Shown piece by piece: positions 26,095 to 37,225 of a stretch of DNA of 51,829 nt. The stretch is from an uncultured Curtobacterium sp. GTDB taxonomy: Bacteria; Actinomycetota; Actinomycetes; Actinomycetales; Microbacteriaceae. The notes under the pieces were generated by a model. The model ran no database searches and was not told the DNA's origin. It worked only from the letters and a program-made list of their open reading frames with translations. The stretch lies in the NCBI GenBank assembly GCA_913778205.1, contig CAJYUW010000046.1, positions 1 to 51,829 on the forward strand, written 5' to 3'. The position numbers and the translations under genes were made by a program. Numbering within the stretch: position 1 is the stretch's first letter; the number at the start of each line of letters is the position of its first letter.

Positions 26095-26562
26095 GTGGCG
26101 CGAGCAGCAGGACGACCTGAGTGGGTGCAGTGGGAGCGCGCCGCCGAACCATCGCCGGAGCCGCACCTGGTCGCGGTCCCACGGGAGACCGACACGACAC
26201 CGGTCGACCCGGATCCGGGCACACGCACCGACCCGGACGAGACAGCCCGGGCGCTGGCGCTCTGCGTGGTCGAGATCCTGAGCGGAGCGCGCGAGGTCGA
26301 CAGCATCGCGCGGTGGGTGAGCGAGGACGTGCACCGGCACCTCCTCCGACGAGCAGCGATCACGGCGCGGAACCGTTCGGCGCTGCGCCGGCCGCTCAGC
26401 CGCCCGGCGCTCCGCGCCGGCGGGGTCGTGAGCTGCTCCCCCGCCCAGGACGTCGTCGAGGCGACCGTGGTCGTCCACGGTCGGAGCCACGCGCGGGCGG
26501 TGGCGATCCGACTGGAGGTCCGGAACGCACGCTGGCGTGCGACCGCCGTCGGCGTGCTCTGA
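26095..26562 (+). CDS. Rv3235 family protein
   Basis: A 155-residue protein. The first ~45 residues are polar and Pro/Glu-rich; the rest is the conserved domain with ARALALCVVEILSGAREVDSIARWVSE, a basic HLLRRAAITARNR segment and a C-terminal beta part (VVHGRSHARAVAIRLE, WRATAVGVL). The family is found beside secA in many actinobacteria, as Rv3235 is near secA1. Function unknown. Start GTG chosen from the ribosome-binding site; an earlier in-frame start at 26002 lies before the promoter. Confidence 0.75.
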   Translation: MARAAGRPEWVQWERAAEPSPEPHLVAVPRETDTTPVDPDPGTRTDPDETARALALCVVEILSGAREVDSIARWVSEDVHRHLLRRAAITARNRSALRRPLSRPALRAGGVVSCSPAQDVVEATVVVHGRSHARAVAIRLEVRNARWRATAVGVL

Positions 26563-26576
26563 TCGAGCCCGGGACG

Positions 26577-26616
26577 GACGGGAGGCGCGGTGCCAGCTGG
26601 CACCGCGCCTCCCGTC
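26577..26616. terminator. 40-bp perfect palindrome, bidirectional
   Basis: GACGGGAGGCGCGGTGCCAG (26577-26596) is followed at once by its exact complement (26597-26616). It lies between the converging Rv3235-like and secA genes. It is the most regular member of the GGGAGGC family. Confidence 0.85.
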
Positions 26617-26632
26617 GGTCGGCCGACCCGCG

Positions 26633-29407
<2,775 letters not shown>

Positions 29408-29462
29408 GTGAGCTCCTTACGAGGTCGTGACCGCGCCGTCTGGGCGGTGCGATCAGCCAGTC

Positions 29463-29468
29463 ATGCTA
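29463..29468 (-). promoter_or_regulatory. candidate -10 box of secA
   Basis: TAGCAT on the minus strand, about 55 bases before the secA GTG and just after the hpf terminator. Confidence 0.45.
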
Positions 29469-29503
29469 GCAACCCCGCGAACGGCGACGCTGGGAGGGAC
29501 GCG

Positions 29504-29537
29504 CCTGTGCGCGGCCCGCGAACGGACCGCGCACAGG
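29504..29537 (-). terminator. hairpin after hpf
   Basis: CCTGTGCGCGG (29504-29514) pairs exactly with CCGCGCACAGG (29527-29537). It begins 24 bases past the hpf stop codon on the hpf strand. Confidence 0.75.
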
Positions 29538-29561
29538 GTCGGTCGGTGGTGCCGACCGGTG

Positions 29562-30263
29562 TCAGGCGAGCGCCGCTGCCGGCTCGCTCGCGGCCGCGGC
29601 ACCGGCGGACGTCGGGTCCTCGATGCCGATGACGCCGTAGTCCCAGCCCTTGCGGCGGTACACGACGCTCGGCCGTCCGGTCGCGGAGTCGACGAAGAGG
29701 TAGAAGTCGTGCCCGACGAGCTCCATGTGGTAGAGCGCGTCGTCGACCGTCATCGGCGCGGCCTCGAAGACCTTCTCGCGGATGACGACCGGGCAGTAGG
29801 CCTCGTCCTCGGGTTCGTCGTGCACGTCCGCGTCGACCACGGGGACGGCCCCGGTGGCGACGGACTGCAGCAGCTTGCCGTCCGCTGGCGTCACGCCGAG
29901 GTGCTCGAAGGCGGTCCCGGAGGCCTCGCCGACCGAGGTCGGACGGTGGCGTCCACGGTGCACCTTGCGGCGGTCGCGCGCGCGACGGAGTCGTTCGGTC
30001 AACCGGGCGAACGCCAGGTCGAACGCCGCGTACTTGTCCGACGCCGCCGACTCGGCGCGGACGAGCGGCCCGGGGCCGATCAGCATCAGCTCGACGCGGT
30101 CCTCGCCTCCGTTGCCGCCGGCCTTGTCGTTGTGCCGGCTGACCCGCACCTCGAAGGCGAGGGCCCGGTCTGCGAGCGCGTCGACCTTCGCGGACTTCTG
30201 TTCGACGTAGGTGCGGAATCGGTCGGTGACCCCGACGTTCCGGCCTGTGATCGTCACGTCCAT
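29562..30263 (-). CDS. hpf: ribosome hibernation promoting factor, long form
   Basis: A 233-residue protein in the Rv3241c position. The N-terminal HPF/RaiA domain (about 1-110) binds the 30S decoding centre and opens MDVTITGRNVGVTDRFRTYV. After a variable linker, the C-terminal dimerisation domain (about 165-230) includes VVIREKVFEAAPMTVDDA, GHDFYLFVDSATG and VVYRRKGWDYGVIGI, which pairs two ribosomes into 100S particles. ATG at 30263 with GGGAG upstream; an earlier in-frame ATG at 30281 is less likely. Confidence 0.95.
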   Translation of the reverse strand: MDVTITGRNVGVTDRFRTYVEQKSAKVDALADRALAFEVRVSRHNDKAGGNGGEDRVELMLIGPGPLVRAESAASDKYAAFDLAFARLTERLRRARDRRKVHRGRHRPTSVGEASGTAFEHLGVTPADGKLLQSVATGAVPVVDADVHDEPEDEAYCPVVIREKVFEAAPMTVDDALYHMELVGHDFYLFVDSATGRPSVVYRRKGWDYGVIGIEDPTSAGAAAASEPAAALA

Positions 30264-30327
30264 GTGGCGGCTCCCATCCACGCTCGGCGCGTCGCCTCCG
30301 TCCGGCGATCTCTGACGCCTTGCCGCG

Positions 30328-30333
30328 AGGCTA
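30328..30333 (-). promoter_or_regulatory. candidate -10 box of hpf
   Basis: TAGCCT on the minus strand, about 65 bases before the hpf ATG. No -35 box is clear, as might be expected for a stress-type promoter, but this is inference. Confidence 0.4.
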
Positions 30334-30428
30334 GACCCGTCGGTGGGCCGTTGTCACCACGTCCACGCGTTCCCTGCCGTCTCCCCACCGGACACCCAGG
30401 AGACACGCGCCGTTCAGGTCGGGTCCGG

Positions 30429-31160
30429 TCACTCCTCGACGCTCGCGACGGCGACGCAGCGGACGACCGTGCCCCCGGCCGCCCTGACGGCGCGGACGGC
30501 CTCGGCGAGCGTCACGCCGGTGGTCACGACGTCGTCGACGAGCACGACTGTCCGACCAGAGACGTCCGGGGCCGCGAGGGTGCCGACCGTCGCCACGACC
30601 CGCTCGACCGCTCCGAGCCCCTTCTGCCCCACCCCGGCTGCGGGTACCGGGCCACGGACGCGGGCCCCGGACCCCGTGCCCGACACCGGCGCGGGTCCCG
30701 GACCACGGACGCGGGCTCCGGGACGGACGAGGGCGGACCCCTCCGGGGCACGACCGCGCCGCAACAGCAGGACCACGGGGTCGAAGCCGCGGCGACGCGA
30801 ACCCCGGACCGACGGCGGCACCCGGAGCACGAGCGTCCCGGCGGGGGCCTCGGCGAGCGCCCGGCGGACGAGCGCCCCGAACCGCAGCGCGAGCGGCCCG
30901 GCGAGGTCGACCCGGGACCGGAGCTTCAGCTCGAGGAGCAGGGTGCGGACGAGGCCCTCGTACTCGAACGCCGCGTCGGTCCGGACACCGGCGACGAGCC
31001 GCACCCGCGCGGGCCGTGCGGCGACCGCGGTCCGGCAGCCCGCGCACAGCGAGCGGTCCGGGGCGCCGCAGCCGACGCAGTCGACGGGCAGGAACAGCCC
31101 GAGCACCGCGCGGAGCGCGGTGCGGAGGTCCTCCGCAGGGGACCGGCGTGCCGGGGTCAT
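30429..31160 (-). CDS. ComF-family phosphoribosyltransferase-like protein
   Basis: A 243-residue protein. Four cysteines near the start (C28, C31, C39, C42 in CVGC and CAGC) form the zinc finger of the family. The PRPP-binding loop is VVLVDDVVTTGVTLAEA near residue 210. RGSRRRGFDP matches the family's RGFN region. Between them lies a low-complexity Gly/Pro/Arg insert with a repeated GARVRGP (about 155-180). Homologues act in DNA uptake or have unknown roles. Same position as Rv3242c. ATG at 31160; a weak GACGAT box is 6 bases before it. Confidence 0.88.
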   Translation of the reverse strand: MTPARRSPAEDLRTALRAVLGLFLPVDCVGCGAPDRSLCAGCRTAVAARPARVRLVAGVRTDAAFEYEGLVRTLLLELKLRSRVDLAGPLALRFGALVRRALAEAPAGTLVLRVPPSVRGSRRRGFDPVVLLLRRGRAPEGSALVRPGARVRGPGPAPVSGTGSGARVRGPVPAAGVGQKGLGAVERVVATVGTLAAPDVSGRTVVLVDDVVTTGVTLAEAVRAVRAAGGTVVRCVAVASVEE

Positions 31161-31204
31161 GCGGCGATCGTCGCAGCGCACCGCCGGCGGACCGGACGCC
31201 GCTC

Positions 31205-31296
31205 GCCGGTCGGTGGACGGGCCTCCAGGCCGGGTGGCGGTGGAGGGATCGCCGGCCGGTGGACGGGCCTCCGGACCGGGTGGCGGTGGCGGGGTG
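31205..31296. repeat. 46-bp direct duplication upstream of comF
   Basis: Two near-identical units begin at 31205 and 31251 (GCCGGYCGGTGGACGGGCCT and following GGGTGGCGGTGG). They differ at several bases. Together with the next array they fill the comF-lpqB gap, which shows no gene. Confidence 0.8.
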
Positions 31297-31320
31297 GTCG
31301 GGCACACGCCGGGCACTCGG

Positions 31321-31490
31321 GCCGCGTCAGTGCTGCGTGCCGAGCGCCGGGCGCGCCGGGCGCACAGGGCCGCGTCAGTGCCGAGCGCCGGGCGTGCCGG
31401 GCGCACGGGGCCGCGTCAGTGCCGAGCGCCGGGCGTGCCGGGCGCTTGGGGCCGCGTCAGTGCTGCGTGCCGAGCACGTCCGCGTCGACG
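31321..31490. repeat. 41-bp tandem array derived from the lpqB 3' end
   Basis: GCCGCGTCAGTG begins units at 31321, 31369, 31410 and 31451, spacings 48, 41 and 41. The last copy contains the real end of lpqB (stop codon complement at 31457). The first copy keeps the extra CTGCGTG also found at that gene end; the two middle copies lack it. The units carry GCGCCCGGC-type inverted arms that could pair. Confidence 0.85.
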
Positions 31491-33241
31491 CCGGTGGGCT
31501 CCCACCCACCCCCGGTCGACTGGAGCACCTGCCCGTCGGACACGCGGAGCAGCAGCGACCCGCCGCCGCCCCCGACGATGGTCGTCGCACGGCCCTCGGG
31601 CTGCGGCAGCGTCGTCGCACGCCCGCCGATGGTCGTCCGCACGATCTCCGGGCCGGTGTCGGTCTGCCCGACCGAGGCCACGTCGACGTCGCTGACCCAG
31701 GTCGCGGACACGGCGTTCTCGGACGCTGCCTGCAGCCGGACCGGCGGCCCGAGCGAGGTCGGCACCCGGTCGTCGTCGCGCCGGATGGCCATCACGTAGA
31801 GGGCCGGTCCGTCGGACGTCTGCATGAGCGCGAGCGCCCGGGTCGAGTCGCGGGACACCTCGAAGGACACGAGCTTCCCGGACGGCAGGGTGGTCTTGAC
31901 GTCGTGCGGCTGGCCGGACACCGAGTACGACCGCACCTTCGTCGGGTCGTCCGTGCGCGCCACCCAGACCGATCCGGAGCCGGTGCCGTCCACGGACGGC
32001 GGGACGAGGTCGGTGCGGGTGTCGACGCGGAGCCGCTGCTGCCCGGAGCGGACGACGAACACGCCCTCGTCGCTCCGCACCGCCGCGAGGGTTCCGGAGG
32101 CGCTCAGCGAGACCGCGTCCGGGTCGAGTGCGACGATCTGCTGGCTCATCCCGCCGCCGAGCGCCGAGACGCTCCCGGTCGACGAGGCGTAGCCGACCTT
32201 GCGGTCCGCCTCGACCAGGGGCCTCGGGTCGACGTCCGGGTTCTGCTGCGCGTTCGAGGACCCGCCCTCCGGCACCGAGATGCTCGCGCCCTCGATGGTC
32301 AGCGCCACCGACGAGACCGACGGCACGGTGGCGAGCGACTTCGCGAGCTGGTCGCGCATACGCACGCGGTCGGCGGAACCCGCGCGGAGGGCGGCGCTCG
32401 ACAGGTCGACCTGCGCGGTGCCGTTCTCGATCGTGACGGCGTTGAGGGACAGCTGCGTCCCCCGGGGGAACGCCGTCACCACCGCCCCGTCGAGCCAGTC
32501 CGCGGGCCCGGCCAGCAGCGCGCTGACAATGCGGGTGCTCACCGACGACTGCGCGAGGAACCAGCGGACGTCCGGGACGAGGTAGTCGCCGGTCGGGTCG
32601 TAGAAGTAGAGCGCGTGCTGCTGGAACACCGACTGGAAGCGCACGGGCGACAGGATGATCCCGTCGGGGGCGTAGGAGATCCGCCAGTCGTCGCCCTCGC
32701 GGACGAAGCGGAAGGTCAGGGTCGAGGTGGTGGGGCGGACCGCCTGCGTGTACTCCCCGTCGGCGTCGACCGTGGCGCTCGCGGTGAGGGTGTAGGTCAG
32801 CTCCGACGCGCCGACGCGCTCGACCTGCCCGCTGCCGTCGCTGATGGTGACGCCCTGTCGCGGGTTCCAGCGCTCGGAGAAGCCCGAGGAGAGGAACTCC
32901 CGCGCAGTCGCGTAGTTGTTCTGGGCGCCGGTGGCGGCAGCGACGAAGCCGCGGAGGACGGCGGTCTGGTCCTCCCCGCCCGAGGGGCCGTCTGGGCGGA
33001 GCTCGACGCCGGAGACGGACTCGTCCTTGACGGACTGGCCGGAGCGCACGTCGCCGGAGACCGGGATGGCGGCGCACGCCGAGACGGCGACGAGCGTCAG
33101 CGCGGCGAGCACGACGGCGACGAGGTGGCGGAGACCGGTGCGGGGCCGCCGGGCGTGCGTGCCGGTCGGGCCTGTGCGGGGCCGCCGGGCGTGCGTGCGG
33201 GTCGGGCCTGTGCGGGGCCGCCGGGCGTGCGTGCGGGTCAT
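31457..33241 (-). CDS. lpqB: LpqB lipoprotein (GerMN and beta-propeller)
   Basis: A 594-residue lipoprotein encoded with MtrAB, where it modulates the MtrB kinase at the cell surface. After a signal helix (about 38-55) the lipobox VSAC puts the lipidated cysteine at C56. A GerMN/sporulation-type domain covers about 190-340 and a beta-propeller the rest. Unusually, three 12-residue repeats of THARRPRTGP type (residues 2-37) precede the signal helix, encoded by a 36-bp tandem repeat. ATG at 33241 overlaps the mtrB stop (ATGA), which supports this long start. Confidence 0.92.
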   Translation of the reverse strand: MTRTHARRPRTGPTRTHARRPRTGPTGTHARRPRTGLRHLVAVVLAALTLVAVSACAAIPVSGDVRSGQSVKDESVSGVELRPDGPSGGEDQTAVLRGFVAAATGAQNNYATAREFLSSGFSERWNPRQGVTISDGSGQVERVGASELTYTLTASATVDADGEYTQAVRPTTSTLTFRFVREGDDWRISYAPDGIILSPVRFQSVFQQHALYFYDPTGDYLVPDVRWFLAQSSVSTRIVSALLAGPADWLDGAVVTAFPRGTQLSLNAVTIENGTAQVDLSSAALRAGSADRVRMRDQLAKSLATVPSVSSVALTIEGASISVPEGGSSNAQQNPDVDPRPLVEADRKVGYASSTGSVSALGGGMSQQIVALDPDAVSLSASGTLAAVRSDEGVFVVRSGQQRLRVDTRTDLVPPSVDGTGSGSVWVARTDDPTKVRSYSVSGQPHDVKTTLPSGKLVSFEVSRDSTRALALMQTSDGPALYVMAIRRDDDRVPTSLGPPVRLQAASENAVSATWVSDVDVASVGQTDTGPEIVRTTIGGRATTLPQPEGRATTIVGGGGGSLLLRVSDGQVLQSTGGGWEPTGVDADVLGTQH

Positions 33242-33245
33242 GCGT
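33138..33245. repeat. 36-bp tandem repeat, three copies, in the start of lpqB
   Basis: GTGCGGGGCCGCCGGGCG begins units at 33138, 33174 and 33210. The unit length is a multiple of three, so copy-number change keeps the LpqB frame and only lengthens or shortens the basic N-terminus. Confidence 0.9.
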
Positions 33246-34923
33246 CCTCCTCGCGGACGGACCGGGGTCCGTCGTAGGGGTCGTCGAGGTCCGGGAGCGG
33301 GATGGCCGAGGTCGCGGTCTGCTCCTGTCCCGACCGCGGCAGGGTGAGCACGAACGCGGACCCCTCACCCACACGCGACCACACGTCGATCCGTCCACCG
33401 TGCAGGTGCGCGTCGCCGAGGCTGATCGCGAGTCCGAGGCCGGTCCCCCCGATCGTGCGCTTCCGGCTCGGGTCGGCGCGCCAGAACCGGTCGAACACGC
33501 GAGCGGCGTCCTCCGGCGGCATGCCGACACCGTGGTCGCGGACCGCGATCGCCACCGTCCGGGCGTCGCTGTCCACGACGACCTGCACCGGTCGCTCCTC
33601 GCCGTGCTCGATCGCGTTGCCGACGAGGTTCCGCATGATCCGGCGGATGCGCTTCGCGTCGAGCTGCATCGTGGTGTGCCCACCCGGGGTGAGCAGGACG
33701 AGGTCGACGCCCGCACGGTCGGCGAGGGGGCGGAACTCCTCGACGATGTCCGCTGCGAGCGCCGCGGGGACGACGGGTTCGGTGTCGAGCTGGACGGCCT
33801 GGGCGTCGTACCGGGAGATCTCCAGCAGGTCCGCGAGGAGCAGCTCGAAGCGCTCCACCTGGGCGTGCAGGAGCTCCGCCGACCGGCCGACGGCGGGCTC
33901 GAAGGCGTGCCGCGCGTCGTAGAGGACGTCGCCGGCGAGGCGGATGGTGGTGAGCGGCGTGCGGAGCTCGTGCGACACGTCCGACACGAACCGCTGCTGC
34001 ACCCGGGAGAGTTCGGCGAGCTGCGTGATCTGCCGGCTCACCGCGTCGGCCATGCCGTTGAAGCTCCGCGCCAGCGTCGCGATGTCGTCGTTGCCGTGCA
34101 CGGGGATGCGTTCGTCGAGCCGTCCGGCGGCGATCTTGCGGCTCGTCTCGGCTGCCCCGCGGATGGGCACGACGACGAGCCGGACCACGAGGCTCGTGAC
34201 GAGGGCGATGAGCACGATGAGCGCGACGCCGCCGATCGAGAGCGTCTGCGAGACGAAGTCCAGGGTCTGCTGCGCGTCGGACAGGTCGTAGACGAGGTAG
34301 AGCTCGTACTGGCCGGCGCTCGGGATCTGGAGCGTCGAGCCGACGGCGAGCCCGGGTTGGCGGCCGCGCGCGTCGTCGAGTCGGACCGGCTGGAGGCTGA
34401 GCCGCCCGGTGTCCTTGCCGACCTCCTTCCGCATCGCGTCGGTGATGACGGCGTCCGGGAAGTCGCGGGTGACGATGGTCTGCAGGGTCTGCGGCGTCGT
34501 CTGCCCCGGGGTGCGCTCGATCGCGACCGCCGTGCCGCCGGGGCTCGTCGTGTTCGACAGGATCGCCTGTTGCGCCTCGTTCTGGAGCGTCTCCAGCTCG
34601 GACTGGTTGTTGTCCTCGCTCGCGGTGGCGGCGTCGAAGATGTTCTGCGCGACCAGGGTCGCCCGGGCCGACTCGGACTCGATCTGGTCTCGACGCTGCG
34701 CGTACACGTTGTTCGAGATGCTCACCATGACCGCGGTGCCGATCACGACGACGGCGAGACCGGTCGTGATGACGGTGATCGACACCGACCGGAACATGAG
34801 CGACCGGCTCCACAGGTAGCCGATGCCTCGCCAGGCGCGACGAGCCCACCGGCGCATCCGACGTCCGGCGCGGCTCAGCGTGCCGTTCGCCGGACGGGGA
34901 CGCGACGGGCGACGTGGCGGCAC
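33238..34923 (-). CDS. mtrB: sensor histidine kinase MtrB
   Basis: A 561-residue kinase of the MtrAB system, which controls cell wall remodelling and division in actinobacteria. Basic N-terminus, first membrane helix about 46-68, extracytoplasmic sensor domain to about 228, second helix 229-250, HAMP, and dimerisation domain with the phospho-histidine H318 in VSDVSHELRTPL. The ATPase domain has NAIEHG, DHGVGMPPEDAARVFDRFW and GTGLGLAIS. Starts 4 bases after mtrA ends and overlaps lpqB. Confidence 0.96.
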   Translation of the reverse strand: MPPRRPSRPRPANGTLSRAGRRMRRWARRAWRGIGYLWSRSLMFRSVSITVITTGLAVVVIGTAVMVSISNNVYAQRRDQIESESARATLVAQNIFDAATASEDNNQSELETLQNEAQQAILSNTTSPGGTAVAIERTPGQTTPQTLQTIVTRDFPDAVITDAMRKEVGKDTGRLSLQPVRLDDARGRQPGLAVGSTLQIPSAGQYELYLVYDLSDAQQTLDFVSQTLSIGGVALIVLIALVTSLVVRLVVVPIRGAAETSRKIAAGRLDERIPVHGNDDIATLARSFNGMADAVSRQITQLAELSRVQQRFVSDVSHELRTPLTTIRLAGDVLYDARHAFEPAVGRSAELLHAQVERFELLLADLLEISRYDAQAVQLDTEPVVPAALAADIVEEFRPLADRAGVDLVLLTPGGHTTMQLDAKRIRRIMRNLVGNAIEHGEERPVQVVVDSDARTVAIAVRDHGVGMPPEDAARVFDRFWRADPSRKRTIGGTGLGLAISLGDAHLHGGRIDVWSRVGEGSAFVLTLPRSGQEQTATSAIPLPDLDDPYDGPRSVREEDA

Positions 34924-34927
34924 GGGT

Positions 34928-35602
34928 TCAGGCTCCTCCGGCCCGGTACCCGACGCCGCGGACGGTCGTGACGATCTTCGGGTTGTCCGGGTCGTGCTCG
35001 ATCTTCGCGCGCAGGCGCTGCACGTGCACGTTCACCAGACGGGTGTCCGCCTTGTAGTGGTAGCCCCACACCTGCTCGAGGAGCATCTCGCGGGTGAACA
35101 CCTGGTTCGGCTTCTCGGCGAGCGCCCGGAGGAGGTCGAACTCGAGCGGCGTCAGGGCGATGACGGTGTCGCCGCGGCGGACCTCGTGCCCGGGGACGTC
35201 GACGGTGAGGTCGCCGGCGTGCAGCACGGTCGAGTCCGAGGCGGTGGGGCGCAGGCGCGTGCGGATCCGCGCGACGAGCTCCTTCGGGTTGAACGGCTTC
35301 ACCACGTAGTCGTCGGCGCCGTTCTCCAGGCCGACCACGACGTCGGCCGTGTCGCTCTTGGCGGTGAGCATGATGATCGGCGTCCCGCTCTCGGCACGGA
35401 TGCGCTTGCACACCTCGATGCCGTCGATGCCCGGGAGCATCACGTCGAGCAGCACGAGGTCCGGCTCGGTGTTGCGGAACGCCTCGACGGCGTCGTTGCC
35501 GTCGGCGCTGAACTCGGGTTCGAAGCCCTCGGAGCGGAGGACGATGCCGATCATCTCGGCGAGTGCCTGGTCGTCGTCGACGACGAGGATGCGCGGGGTC
35601 AT
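34928..35602 (-). CDS. mtrA: response regulator MtrA
   Basis: A 224-residue OmpR/PhoB-type regulator. Receiver domain 1-115 with the acidic pocket at 9-11, phospho-acceptor D53 in LLDVMLPG, and the conserved VVKPF. The winged-helix domain has LTPLEFDLLRALAEKPNQVF, VWGYHYKADTRLVNVHVQRL and VRGVGYR. Near-identical to the essential MtrA of mycobacteria and corynebacteria by eye. ATG at 35602 chosen because MTPRILVVDDD is the family start. First gene of mtrA-mtrB-lpqB. Confidence 0.97.
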   Translation of the reverse strand: MTPRILVVDDDQALAEMIGIVLRSEGFEPEFSADGNDAVEAFRNTEPDLVLLDVMLPGIDGIEVCKRIRAESGTPIIMLTAKSDTADVVVGLENGADDYVVKPFNPKELVARIRTRLRPTASDSTVLHAGDLTVDVPGHEVRRGDTVIALTPLEFDLLRALAEKPNQVFTREMLLEQVWGYHYKADTRLVNVHVQRLRAKIEHDPDNPKIVTTVRGVGYRAGGA

Positions 35603-35657
35603 GTGCGGGGGCTTTCCGTCCCTGTGGTACCTGGGGTGTCGGCCGACACCGTTCCTC

Positions 35658-35663
35658 ACGATA
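35658..35663 (-). promoter_or_regulatory. candidate -10 box of mtrAB-lpqB
   Basis: TATCGT on the minus strand, about 55 bases before the mtrA ATG. Confidence 0.35.
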
Positions 35664-35746
35664 GCCGAGGCCCCGCGGTACGGGCTTTTCCGACAGGATG
35701 GGACCGACCGCGTGTCCGCGCGCGGTCCGGGAGAAGGGGGCGCGGC

Positions 35747-37225
35747 ATGGCCGGGTGGCAGGTACCGGGAACGGGCGGCGGTCCGGGACGCCCGCCTGGA
35801 GGCCCGCAGCAGCCCGGCACGCCGCCGCCGTCCGGCGCGTGGTCGGGTCAGGGCCCGTGGTCGGCTCCGGCGCTCGGCGTCCAGCCGGGCGGAGCGCCCG
35901 GTCAGCCCGGCGGGTGGCCAGGCCAGTCGGGCGGGTGGCCAGGCCAGCCGGGCGGGTGGCCAGGCCGACCGCCGACCCCGGCGTCACGTCCGGTGGTCCC
36001 GTTGCGACCGCTCGGGCTCGGTGACGTGCTCGGCGGCGCGTTCACGGTGTTCCGCCGCAACGCCCGCGTGCTCCTGCTCTGGAGCTTCCTCGTCACGGGG
36101 GTGATCGGCGTCCTCGCCAAGGTCGCGTCCACGCTCTCCCAGTCGGGTCTGCAGTCGCGGATGGCCAGCACGCTCGACTCCGGCACGACCTCGGCCGACA
36201 CCGCGGCGGTCGCGGCCGGCACCGCCACGGCCTTCGTGCTGCTCTCAGTCGGCCTGCCGTTCGTCGCGGCGCTGTTCCGCGGGTTCCTCCTCGCACCCGT
36301 CGCGGTGGACACCGGGCAGCGTGTGCTCGGTCGACGGGCGACCTTCCGCGGCCTGTGGCGGCTGCTCGCCGGACGGCGGTGGTCCGTGGTGGCGTGGGTG
36401 CTGCTCCAGGCGGCGGCCGGGCTGCTCCTCGGGGGCGTGTTCCTCGGGGTGCTCATCGGCGCCGTGGTCGCGCTCGTGGGCAGTCGCGCGGGGTTCGGGT
36501 GGTTCCTGCTCGCCGCCCTCGTGGTGGGGCTCGGCGGCGCGGTCGTGACGACGTGGTTGACGACGAAGTTCGCGTTCACCGTCCCGACCATCGCGCTCGA
36601 GGGCCGCGGCGTGTTCTCCGCGGCCGCGCAGTCGTGGCGACTGACCCGCGGCGCGTTCTGGCGGACCTTCGGCATCATGCTGCTCGTCAACGCGGTGTTC
36701 GCGTTCGCCGTGTCGATCGCGTCGTTCCCGCTCTCGATCGCCACGGTGCTCGTCGGCGGCGTGTTCGATCCCCTCGGGCAGACGTCGGGGTCCTCGGGCG
36801 GCGGCGTGTGGCCCGTCGTGGTGGTGGTCGTCGGCGCGCTCCTCGTCGCGGCGGTGCAGTGCACGACCGACGTCCTCTCCGGATCGGTGCTGACGCTCCT
36901 GGCGATCGATCGACGGATCCGTACCGAGGGACTCGACCAGCGGATCGCCGCGCACCTGGACACCGGCCAGCCGACCGATCCGTTCGCCCCGGCCGCGCCG
37001 CTCCCGGTCCCGCCGCCCGGCGCGTGGGGGCCCGGTGCCGGTCCCGGACCGTGGACGCCCGGTCCCGGCGGCCCCCGGCCGTGGGCACCGGGTGCCGACG
37101 GCCGGGGACCCGGTCCCGGCGGCGCCGGTCCCTGGACGCCGGGTCCGGGCGTTGCATCGGGACCGTCGGTGCCGCAGCCGCCGCAGCAGTGGGCGCCGCC
37201 GCCGCAGTGGGGTGGTCCGCGGTGA
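35747..37225 (+). CDS. Pro/Gly-rich membrane protein (GPDPase membrane-domain type)
   Basis: A 492-residue protein. The N-terminal ~85 residues are Pro/Gly/Gln-rich with repeated GGWPGQ. A region of about six membrane helices (about 105-380) starts LGLGDVLGGAFTVFRRNARVLLLW, typical of the glycerophosphoryl diester phosphodiesterase membrane domain (DUF7847-like) proteins of actinobacteria. A second Pro/Gly-rich tail follows. Function unknown. First gene of the plus-strand MoxR cluster; its stop overlaps the next start as GTGA. Confidence 0.8.
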   Translation: MAGWQVPGTGGGPGRPPGGPQQPGTPPPSGAWSGQGPWSAPALGVQPGGAPGQPGGWPGQSGGWPGQPGGWPGRPPTPASRPVVPLRPLGLGDVLGGAFTVFRRNARVLLLWSFLVTGVIGVLAKVASTLSQSGLQSRMASTLDSGTTSADTAAVAAGTATAFVLLSVGLPFVAALFRGFLLAPVAVDTGQRVLGRRATFRGLWRLLAGRRWSVVAWVLLQAAAGLLLGGVFLGVLIGAVVALVGSRAGFGWFLLAALVVGLGGAVVTTWLTTKFAFTVPTIALEGRGVFSAAAQSWRLTRGAFWRTFGIMLLVNAVFAFAVSIASFPLSIATVLVGGVFDPLGQTSGSSGGGVWPVVVVVVGALLVAAVQCTTDVLSGSVLTLLAIDRRIRTEGLDQRIAAHLDTGQPTDPFAPAAPLPVPPPGAWGPGAGPGPWTPGPGGPRPWAPGADGRGPGPGGAGPWTPGPGVASGPSVPQPPQQWAPPPQWGGPR

